In this document: one piece after another, positions 1 to 4,748 of the stretch
How the letters are laid out: each line of letters begins with the position of its first letter
How positions within the stretch are numbered: position 1 is the first letter of the stretch
Source of the DNA: Methanoregula sp.
GTDB lineage: Archaea; Halobacteriota; Methanomicrobia; Methanomicrobiales; Methanospirillaceae
Reading direction: 5' to 3'
Length of the DNA: 5,621 bases
Assembly (NCBI RefSeq): GCF_002835825.1
Contig: NZ_PIZH01000127.1
Location: 1-5,621 of the forward strand
Translations under genes and position numbers: made by a program
Notes under the pieces: generated by a model
The model's input: the letters and a program-made list of their open reading frames with translations, nothing else
What the model was told of the DNA's origin: nothing
Databases searched by the model: none

Positions 1-374
1 GATGCAAGTTCCTTGTCTGCCTTGAACAACGCCCCGCGTTCGCGTACTGCTGCGGCCACGAACAGCGCGTCGTAGGGGGAAATAGTGAACTCACAGGCAA
101 GGACGAGGGCCGGATCAATCAATTCGGCCGAGGGGATCGGATCGCAGAGCTCAGTGATAGAGTAGAGGGCATCGTGAAGCATCTCCTTCACATCATCGGG
201 ACTATCCGCCCCCGATGCTATCCGTTTCGTGGCAACCTGTGCTGCGTCTGCCATAGCACGGTCCACCGTGACATACGATCCCATGCCAAGCTTCCTGATC
301 GTCCTTGTTGTCACGTCTTCCGGGAAAAAGACCATGGCAATAACGCTCGAATCGGGAACGCTCCTACCGATCAT
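1..374 (-). CDS. vapC: VapC-type PIN-domain toxin, C-terminus cut by window edge
   Basis: Translation from the ATG at 374 begins MIGRSVPDSSVIAMVFFPED and continues for 124 residues to the left edge, so the end of the protein is missing; complete VapC proteins are about 130-150 residues. The PIN nuclease pattern is visible: D8 in the first strand (PDSSVI), an acidic residue in the middle helix (D43 in RAMADAAQVA, where most relatives have Glu), D102 in SPYDALFVAAA, and D120 in FKADKELA. Family members are Mg-dependent ribonucleases, often cutting tRNA or rRNA, and are held inactive by the cognate antitoxin. The start codon lies inside the end of the antitoxin gene (11-base overlap), typical of translational coupling in TA operons. 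The PIN fold is clear; the RNA target cannot be read from the sequence. Confidence 0.88.
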   Translation of the reverse strand, partial: MIGRSVPDSSVIAMVFFPEDVTTRTIRKLGMGSYVTVDRAMADAAQVATKRIASGADSPDDVKEMLHDALYSITELCDPIPSAELIDPALVLACEFTISPYDALFVAAAVRERGALFKADKELA

Positions 375-588
375 CGCGGGCCTCCCGGATGATGACGGCC
401 GCGGGTATCCCCGGGGTCTTTGCCTCCTGTCTCTTCTGCGCAGCACCCAGCAGCGGTTGCCTGCGTTTCAACCTGACCGCATCCTCGATGAGGGAGCGGA
501 TCTCTTCCTGGCATTCCTTTCCCGGCAGATCGTCGATCATCTTCCGTACCCGTGAATCGATCCGGATACGGTAAACGGAAGGTGCCAT
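364..588 (-). CDS. vapB: VapB-like antitoxin, ribbon-helix-helix type
   Basis: This is a 74-residue protein starting MAPSVYRIRIDSRVRKMIDD. The short strand VYRIRID followed by two charged helices (about residues 12-22 and 25-41, ending DAVRLKRR) fits a small ribbon-helix-helix DNA-binding domain. The basic tail (residues 42-74) would be the toxin-binding part. It lies directly upstream of, and overlaps by 11 bases, the PIN toxin gene, which is the strongest evidence for the antitoxin role. I chose the ATG at 588. The frame stays open to a TTG at 687, but that extension is not antitoxin-like and overlaps the putative operator and promoter. No Shine-Dalgarno sequence is seen before 588. The expected role is to neutralise VapC and, with it, repress the operon. 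The exact antitoxin family is not certain. Confidence 0.75.
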   Translation of the reverse strand: MAPSVYRIRIDSRVRKMIDDLPGKECQEEIRSLIEDAVRLKRRQPLLGAAQKRQEAKTPGIPAAVIIREARDDR

Positions 589-684
589 GAACAGAATGCA
601 TGCAATAGGTGTAGAGGGAAAAACTGCCCGTTTTTGCAAAACCAGAAACGTAGAATCCTTGCTCCGTTGCTCCGGAAACCTGCT

Positions 685-702
685 CAAAATCCCCGGATTT
701 TG
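685..702. promoter_or_regulatory. 18-bp palindrome, candidate VapB operator
   Basis: This is a perfect inverted repeat with 8-base arms: CAAAATCC, two spacer bases, GGATTTTG. It abuts the TATA box at 703-713 and lies between it and the predicted minus-strand start site. There, a bound antitoxin dimer would block transcription of the operon. Ribbon-helix-helix antitoxins commonly bind such short palindromes in their own promoters. The palindrome is seen directly; its use as an operator is inferred. Confidence 0.45.
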
Positions 703-713
703 AAATTTTTAAG
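703..713 (-). promoter_or_regulatory. TATA box, probably for the left vapBC operon
   Basis: On the minus strand the AT-rich element reads CTTAAAAATTTCA, in otherwise GC-rich surroundings. Archaeal spacing would put the transcription start near 680, giving a leader of roughly 90 bases before the antitoxin ATG at 588. The element is nearly symmetrical (TTTTTAAG on the plus strand), so it may also serve the rightward repeat-protein gene as a divergent promoter. This rests on sequence and position only. Confidence 0.4.
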
Positions 714-879
714 TTATTCAGACAAGCATACCCATTCTTCCCTCCAACAGGGTATTGCCACACGCCCGGGCACCCGGGGCCGGGTGGAACGCGATACGCT
801 CCTCTTCAGGATTCACTGCGGATAGCGTATGCTCTCGCGTTCCCCCTGCCCGGCCCGGCATGTGGCAGGAATTGAAAAA

Positions 880-1971
880 ATGCAGACAGAGAACAGCAAG
901 AACGAGATGAACCGGATACATGAAGACCGCGGGAATGAAGACTCGCGGATCGCCGGTCTGGGACGCGGTGCCGGATACAACGATGGTGCCGTAAGCATGT
1001 CCCCGGTATCGCAGGAAGAACAGAACATGGATCAAACGGAAAAACCGGAGGAAGTCCAGAAAATTACCCGGGAACTGATGAGAAAACCATCCGAAGAACA
1101 GGCAACGCCCATGGATCAAACGGAAAAACCGGAGGAAGTCCAGAAAATTACCCGGGAACTGATGAGAAAACCATCCGAAGAACAGGCAACGCCCATGGAT
1201 CAAACGGAAAAACCGGAGGAAGTCCAGAAAATTACCCGGGAACTGATGAGAAAACCATCCGAAGAACAGGCAACGCCCATGGATCAAACGGAAAAACCGG
1301 AGGAAGTCCAGAAAATTACCCGGGAACTGATGAGAAATCCGCACGAAGAACAGGCAACGCCCATGGATCGGTCTGGAAAATCGCGGAGCAAGCAGAACAT
1401 AACCATGGAACATTCAGCACAACCGCGGGAGGAACAAACAACCCCCATAGACCGGACGGGAAAACCACCGGAAGCGACCGGACATGATACCCCTCCGGAT
1501 CAAAACAAGAGGCCGGTCGTGGCAATCCGGGAAGCAAAACGGCGGGCCGTTATTTGGGGATTTACCGTTGCTGATGTTGTATCAGATGACGTTCTCCCGT
1601 ACGATTTCATCGCCATGAAGGACGGGATCACGAGTTTCGTTCGTATCCGTCGTATCCGTGACTCCTGGTTTGACAGTAAGATAGTCCAGGAACGCTGCAG
1701 GAACGAGATCGCAGGGTTCCGGGCAATGAAGCAGCAGCCGGAGCTCATCTTCGAGCTCTGGATACGGGGATATGCCAGGGCGTTCCACCGGTATCGTATC
1801 CGGCCGGATGCAATCGAAAAGATCGGCATTGTCCTGGAGCCGGAAACACGAGCGGGAATTAAGGCCCTTGATGAAGAACGGCGTGCCGGTACCATCATTT
1901 CAAAAAATGACGACCGGGGGCGGGTAGTACGTGAGACCGTTATGGCGATTTCGGATCCCGGCAGCCCATAA
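880..1971 (+). CDS. Repeat-containing protein with degenerate PD-(D/E)XK-like C-terminal domain
   Basis: I do not recognise this as a named gene. From the ATG at 880 it is 363 residues. Residues 1-49 are polar and probably disordered. Residues 50-161 are four 28-residue repeats, each containing EEVQKITRELMRK, a short amphipathic helix bounded by prolines. Residues 162-206 are two decayed repeats. Residues 207-363 are a folded domain: strands around PYDFIAMKDG (D242) and SFVRIRRIR, then a long helix and FELWIRGYARAFHRYRI. That order resembles the core of PD-(D/E)XK nucleases, but the expected E-x-K is R255-I-R257, so catalysis is unlikely. This fold call is inference. The frame is open from an ATG at 829. 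I prefer 880 because AGGA lies 9 bases before it and the 829 ATG sits in a small inverted repeat (794-800/824-830). A T9 terminator follows the gene. No signal peptide or membrane segment is seen, so it is probably cytoplasmic. Confidence 0.72.
   Translation: MQTENSKNEMNRIHEDRGNEDSRIAGLGRGAGYNDGAVSMSPVSQEEQNMDQTEKPEEVQKITRELMRKPSEEQATPMDQTEKPEEVQKITRELMRKPSEEQATPMDQTEKPEEVQKITRELMRKPSEEQATPMDQTEKPEEVQKITRELMRNPHEEQATPMDRSGKSRSKQNITMEHSAQPREEQTTPIDRTGKPPEATGHDTPPDQNKRPVVAIREAKRRAVIWGFTVADVVSDDVLPYDFIAMKDGITSFVRIRRIRDSWFDSKIVQERCRNEIAGFRAMKQQPELIFELWIRGYARAFHRYRIRPDAIEKIGIVLEPETRAGIKALDEERRAGTIISKNDDRGRVVRETVMAISDPGSP
1027..1446 (+). repeat. 84-bp in-frame tandem repeat, four close copies plus a decayed fifth
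   Basis: Units start at 1027, 1111, 1195 and 1279, each 84 bases and beginning ATGGATCAAACGG. The first three are identical base for base; the fourth differs only near its end (AATCCGCAC instead of AAACCATCC at 1336-1344). A fifth unit at 1363-1446 is clearly related but heavily diverged, and a trace of a sixth follows. Each unit encodes 28 residues, so copy-number change keeps the reading frame. There are no spacers, so this is not a CRISPR array. Identity at synonymous positions points to recent duplication or gene conversion. Confidence 0.97.
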
Positions 1972-1995
1972 GTGAATGAGCCCTTCTTTCAGGTA

Positions 1996-2027
1996 TTCCG
2001 GATAACGGGGCCGGAACATTTTTTTTT
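1996..2027 (+). terminator. Hairpin plus T9 terminator after the repeat-protein gene
   Basis: The arms TTCCGG (1996-2001) and CCGGAA (2011-2016) enclose a 9-base loop and are followed, after CA, by nine T residues at 2019-2027. It starts 25 bases after the stop codon of the gene ending at 1971. Archaeal RNA polymerase terminates at T-runs, so the run is the key part. Confidence 0.7.
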
Positions 2028-2052
2028 GCTCTGTTGAAACGGACATGGACAG

Positions 2053-2243
2053 GCATTCATACCAAAAAGAGGAGTGCAACCTGCACAATGAATGCGTATG
2101 AGCGTTCTTCGCATCAGGATTCCCCGGAAGGCATCGAACCCCAACCGGATAAGACAGGTGAAGAACGCTCATGCGTTCTTCGACTTTGGATACCTTGTTG
2201 TGAAAAAACCTGCAACTATACCGTCTCGACGACATTCCGGTAT
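2053..2243. repeat. Cluster of nested and overlapping inverted repeats in a 386-bp gene-free gap
   Basis: The stretch 1972-2357 has no convincing gene. It does contain an unusual density of perfect inverted repeats. GCATTCAT (2053-2060) pairs with ATGAATGC (2088-2095) around an inner hairpin GTGCA-ACC-TGCAC (2074-2086). ATGAGCGTTCTTC (2098-2110) pairs perfectly with 2160-2172, extendable to 19 pairs with G-U (2094-2112 with 2158-2176). GAAGAACGC (2160-2168) also pairs with GCGTTCTTC (2173-2181) across a TCAT loop. ATACCG (2218-2223) pairs with CGGTAT (2238-2243). It could be a structured non-coding RNA, a remnant of a small mobile element, or a protein-binding array; the sequence alone does not decide. 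I see no convincing promoter aimed into it from the left. Confidence 0.6.
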
Positions 2244-2304
2244 TCTCTACCAACGTTCATAATTTCCCGGTGAATGTAAGGAGTGAATTTGTACGTGTGA
2301 AATT

Positions 2305-2316
2305 ATGTATTTACAT
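2305..2316. promoter_or_regulatory. Palindrome upstream of second vapBC promoter, candidate operator
   Basis: ATGTATTTACAT is a perfect inverted repeat with 5-base arms and a TT spacer, placed just upstream of the TATA box of the second TA module. GTATTTA inside it (2307-2313) is repeated in inverted form as TAAATAC at 2333-2339 on the other side of the TATA box. Paired half-sites flanking a promoter suit a ribbon-helix-helix repressor. AT-rich DNA yields short palindromes by chance, so confidence is limited. Confidence 0.3.
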
Positions 2317-2323
2317 TTCGCAA

Positions 2324-2337
2324 TAATTTAAATAAAT
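2324..2337 (+). promoter_or_regulatory. TATA box of the second vapBC module
   Basis: The element TAATTTAAATAAAT is centred about 27 bases before the ATG at 2358. Archaeal spacing therefore places transcription start at or within a few bases of the start codon. No Shine-Dalgarno sequence precedes the ATG, which agrees with a leaderless mRNA. Confidence 0.6.
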
Positions 2338-2357
2338 ACAAAACATACGTAGAGTTG

Positions 2358-2612
2358 ATGGGCACGATTACAATCAGTATCGATGATGACACTGAACGGC
2401 GGTTCAGGGAAGTTGCAAAGAAAAAACTTGGGCAGCGAAAAGGCTACCTTGGGAAAGCAACAACGGAAGCCCTGGAAACCTGGCTCCGGAAACAAGCACA
2501 GGAAGAGATTGCAAACGATGCATTGGCACTCCTCGCTACCGGATATGATCTTGGAAAGAAAATGTACCAGGAAAGAAAGGATCTCTATGACCGCACGACC
2601 GGCATTGATTGA
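2358..2612 (+). CDS. vapB: Ribbon-helix-helix (CopG-like) antitoxin of second vapBC module
   Basis: This 84-residue protein opens MGTITISIDDDTERRFREVA. The strand TITISID followed by a helix, a turn (KLGQRKGYLG) and a second helix (KATTEALETWLRK) is the pattern of a ribbon-helix-helix DNA-binding domain, about residues 2-46. The charged helical tail ending KKMYQERKDLYDR is the likely toxin-binding segment. The stop lies 26 bases inside the toxin gene, so the two are translationally coupled. I chose the ATG at 2358 over the TTG just before it because the promoter spacing fits a leaderless start there. It is not detectably similar in sequence to the antitoxin at 364-588. Its expected role is to inhibit the partner PIN toxin and repress its own promoter. 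Confidence 0.82.
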   Translation: MGTITISIDDDTERRFREVAKKKLGQRKGYLGKATTEALETWLRKQAQEEIANDALALLATGYDLGKKMYQERKDLYDRTTGID

Positions 2613-3042
2613 TACCAATATTCTCTGTTATGCCCTTGATACCAGCGATCCGGTGAAGCGGGCTGTTGCCGCAGACCTGCTCTCACAGTGCTGGCGTTCT
2701 GAGATCGATCTTTCTGTTTCCGTGCAAAACCTTGCAGAATTTTCTGTAGTCATGACGGAAAAAGTAAAAAACCCGGTTCCTGATGAGACGGTTATCCGGT
2801 TTATCCGCAATATTGCGTCATTTGATGGCTGGACAATCATCAGCTATGATGCTGAAACAATTCTGGATGCACTGAATATCCAAAAAAACTATTCGCTGCA
2901 TTTCTGGGATGCCCTGCTTGCTGCGACTATGCGGCAACACTCTATAGAATCAATCTTCACGGAAGACTCGCATTTCAATAAAGTGTCATGGATTAAAACG
3001 ATTAATCCGTTTCAGCCGGATAAGAGCAGCAGGAATGAATAA
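2587..3042 (+). CDS. vapC: VapC-type PIN-domain ribonuclease toxin, complete
   Basis: This 151-residue protein starts MTARPALIDTNILCYALDTS. All four conserved PIN acidic residues are present: D9 (IDTN), E51 (NLAEFSVV), D108 (HFWDALLAA) and D127 (TEDSHF). N11 and the segment FTEDSHFNKV are also typical. Length matches the family, so it looks intact and potentially active as a Mg-dependent endoribonuclease. The ATG at 2587 overlaps the antitoxin end by 26 bases. An upstream in-frame start at 2383 exists but would read the antitoxin gene in the wrong frame. Base composition of this pair is visibly more AT-rich than the flanking genes, suggesting acquisition. The gene ends 53 bases from the convergent hexapeptide gene. 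Confidence 0.92.
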   Translation: MTARPALIDTNILCYALDTSDPVKRAVAADLLSQCWRSEIDLSVSVQNLAEFSVVMTEKVKNPVPDETVIRFIRNIASFDGWTIISYDAETILDALNIQKNYSLHFWDALLAATMRQHSIESIFTEDSHFNKVSWIKTINPFQPDKSSRNE

Positions 3043-3078
3043 ATCCCTGAATACCTGGAATGCAATGTAACCAGTACT

Positions 3079-3093
3079 AAAAACCGGGGAAAA
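3079..3093 (-). terminator. Possible T-run terminator after the hexapeptide gene
   Basis: Reading the minus strand just past the stop at 3095, there is TTTT, CCCCGG and then TTTTT. Short T-runs are enough for archaeal termination. No strong hairpin is seen, so this is a weak call. Confidence 0.3.
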
Positions 3094-3094
3094 T

Positions 3095-3655
3095 TCACGC
3101 CTTTCCCGCACATTCCCTGTCAGCCGGTATATCCCGGGTAATAACCGCTCCGGCTTCCACATGTACACCGGGCCCGATAGACACACCCGGGGCAATCACT
3201 GCCTTCTCGCCAATCACGCAGCCTTCGCCAATAATGATCCCCCGGGCCGGTTTGTGTTGCACGCGGGAGAAGACCGGTTCGCCAACAAGCCGGACACCCG
3301 GCCCGATCTGTACGTTGTTCTGAATCTGCGTGAACTGCGGGATCCAGACATCCTCGCGGATGGTCACGTTATTCCCCACAACCACATCCATATCAATACA
3401 AGCACCGTCGCCTAAGGTGACGTTATCCCCAACAGCCGTCTCGCTGCGGATCAGGACATCATCACCGCACCGGAACCGGTCGCCGATGAAGACATTGCCA
3501 AAGATGATGCAGTGCCGGCCAATCGAGGGATCCTCACCCAGGCGTACTCCGGGAAAGATCTCTGACTTCAGCGCAGCGGGCGACGGAAAACCAATCAGGG
3601 TAGACTGCACCATGCGGAATGAGGCCTGGAACTGCTGCAGGTTGCCGGGAATCAT
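3095..3655 (-). CDS. Hexapeptide-repeat (left-handed beta-helix) acyltransferase-like protein
   Basis: This is 186 residues. From about residue 35 the chain is a run of [LIV]-G-x-x-x-x hexapeptides (for example FIGDRFRCGDDVLI, AVGDNVTLGDG, VVVGNNVTIRED, IQNNVQIGPGVRL, VIGEKAVIAPGVSIGPGVHV). These build a left-handed parallel beta-helix, usually trimeric. Family members include sugar N-acetyltransferases and other acyl-CoA-dependent transferases. The segment TQIQNNVQIGPGV resembles nucleotide-sugar N-acetyltransferases of cell-surface glycan pathways, but I cannot name the substrate. A non-enzymatic role or a gamma-carbonic anhydrase-like role is less likely, since no His metal triad is evident. 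Start: ATG at 3655 with GGAGG seven bases upstream, better supported than the internal Met15. No glycan genes lie beside it in this window. Confidence 0.8.
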   Translation of the reverse strand: MIPGNLQQFQASFRMVQSTLIGFPSPAALKSEIFPGVRLGEDPSIGRHCIIFGNVFIGDRFRCGDDVLIRSETAVGDNVTLGDGACIDMDVVVGNNVTIREDVWIPQFTQIQNNVQIGPGVRLVGEPVFSRVQHKPARGIIIGEGCVIGEKAVIAPGVSIGPGVHVEAGAVITRDIPADRECAGKA

Positions 3656-3662
3656 CGAGGAA

Positions 3663-3667
3663 CCTCC
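3663..3667 (-). promoter_or_regulatory. Shine-Dalgarno site fixing the start of the hexapeptide gene
   Basis: GGAGG on the minus strand lies seven bases before the ATG at 3655. It decides this start over internal Met15 and contrasts with the apparently leaderless genes elsewhere in the window. Confidence 0.8.
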
Positions 3668-3701
3668 GAAGTGATTGCGAGAGATTTATTTTTTTGTGTT
3701 C

Positions 3702-3725
3702 TATCATAGTAATAACTATATGATA
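3702..3725 (-). promoter_or_regulatory. AT-rich imperfect palindrome with TATA-like core, promoter of hexapeptide gene
   Basis: ATAGT-AATA-ACTAT is a perfect inner inverted repeat, with outer TATC and GATA offset by a two-base insertion. On the minus strand it contains CATATAGTTAT. A start site about 26 bases downstream, near 3693, would leave a leader of roughly 38 bases that includes the GGAGG site. The inverted repeat suggests possible regulator binding, but this is only positional inference. Confidence 0.4.
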
Positions 3726-3867
3726 AAAATTTTCTTTTGTCATCAGGCTGAGGAATAATCCCCCTGTCGCGGCCGGTTTACCATAATTCACACTGTAACA
3801 AGGAAAACACGGAGAACCTTCCCTGCTTCCCGGCTCTTCAATAAAAACTACCAGAACCACCTTTCCC

Positions 3868-3875
3868 TTTTTATA
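3868..3875 (+). promoter_or_regulatory. TATA box of the membrane hydrolase gene
   Basis: TTTTTATA, in the context CCCTTTTTATAGC, is centred about 31 bases before the ATG at 3903. That predicts a transcript with a leader of only a few bases. No ribosome binding site is visible before the ATG, in agreement. The rest of the divergent gap 3656-3902 shows nothing else I can support. Confidence 0.55.
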
Positions 3876-3902
3876 GCATCCGGCACACAGATTGATCAAC
3901 CG

Positions 3903-4601
3903 ATGTACTTCTTCTTCCACCTCTTCACCGGCATCGTGCTCGGGTTCCTCTTCTCCGAGATCTTCCATGACCGGCGGGGGCTTATTCCCTGCACCCTTGG
4001 TGCCATCCTCCCGGATCTCATTGACAAGCCGCTGGGGCACATTATCCTCTCTTCCTCGATCGGGTACGGGAGGATCTTCACCCATACCCTCCTGCTCGCC
4101 CTCCTGATTGTCGCAGCCGGCATTGCATACTGGCGTTTACGAAACGACCCCTCCCTTGTTGCACTTGGAGCCGGGATCCTCTCGCACCAGGTCCTCGACC
4201 TGATGTGGCGCCAGCCGGTGAACTGGTACTATCCCTTGCTCGGATCGTTTCAGGGAAACAACATTGAGGGCTTTTTTTGGATCGAATTTCTTGCAGAAAT
4301 TCACAATCCTTTCGAAGTCATCCTCGGGGGCATGGTCCTCATCATGGTCCTCGCGGTTCTCTTCCATTCCCGCATCTCCCCCATACTCAAAGAAAAACGG
4401 TCAGTCATCTCCCTTATCATGACATTCAGCGCACTGGTGTTCGGCAGCCTTGCCGGAATCCTCATCGGCTGGGGCCTTGGAGGACATACACTCAAACAGA
4501 TTGGCTGGGGCAGGCCGGAGGAGCTGATCCTTGGGGGCATTGTCATTGCCGCTGCCTCGCTCCTTTTCTGGCGCTGGCAGAATATCACCGGCAGGTTATG
4601 A
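3903..4601 (+). CDS. DUF457/YdjM-type membrane-bound metal-dependent hydrolase
   Basis: This 232-residue protein is mostly hydrophobic, with about five or six membrane segments (roughly residues 7-22, 63-78, 85-101, 136-155, 168-190 and 205-222). The polar residues that mark the DUF457 (YdjM/YbcI-like) family are present: H6 in FFHLFTG, D38 and D41 in AILPDLIDKP, H61 in RIFTHTLLL, and H95 and D99 in ILSHQVLDL. They are spaced as a metal-binding site near the membrane face. Family members are annotated as inner-membrane metal-dependent hydrolases; the physiological substrate is not established. The gene has its own promoter and stands alone, divergent from the hexapeptide gene. The start ATG at 3903 fits the TATA spacing. 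It looks intact. Confidence 0.82.
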   Translation: MYFFFHLFTGIVLGFLFSEIFHDRRGLIPCTLGAILPDLIDKPLGHIILSSSIGYGRIFTHTLLLALLIVAAGIAYWRLRNDPSLVALGAGILSHQVLDLMWRQPVNWYYPLLGSFQGNNIEGFFWIEFLAEIHNPFEVILGGMVLIMVLAVLFHSRISPILKEKRSVISLIMTFSALVFGSLAGILIGWGLGGHTLKQIGWGRPEELILGGIVIAAASLLFWRWQNITGRL

Positions 4602-4748
4602 TCATACCTGGTGTGCCGGTTGCATAGCCGGCCGTACGTGAACAACAATCAGGATTGACAGAGTACAATCACGGGAGAATAGATTCCCAATAGCTACGAT
4701 TTCACCGATTATTCGAAGGCCTTCATGCCGGAAAACGAAGGGGGTGAT

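Noticed and set aside
718..1413. 231-residue minus-strand open frame with Phe-rich repeats
   Set aside because: It is the mirror of the 84-bp repeats: the unit is a multiple of three, so one open frame is copied on the other strand too. The plus-strand reading has a folded domain, a terminator and natural charge content.
1027..1446. CRISPR array
   Set aside because: The repeats are contiguous 84-bp units with no spacers, and they encode a continuous protein.
2131..2139. tRNA T-loop-like sequence on the minus strand (GTTCGATGC)
   Set aside because: The flanking bases do not form a T stem, and no acceptor, D or anticodon arms are found.
1900..2273. Open frames on both strands in the gap (2034-2273 plus, 1900-2253 minus)
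   Set aside because: They have no domain, no ribosome binding site and no coding-like composition, and both cross the inverted repeats. The minus frame also overlaps the end of the 880-1971 gene.
2383..2586. N-terminal extension of the second VapC
   Set aside because: It reads the antitoxin gene out of frame; the PIN domain begins right after the ATG at 2587.
3534..4085. 183-residue minus-strand open frame across the divergent gap
   Set aside because: It overlaps the hexapeptide and membrane hydrolase genes in other frames and shows no protein features of its own.
4615..4632. Hairpin GCCGG/CCGGC after the membrane hydrolase gene as a terminator
   Set aside because: The arms are only five bases with an eight-base loop, and no T-run follows.
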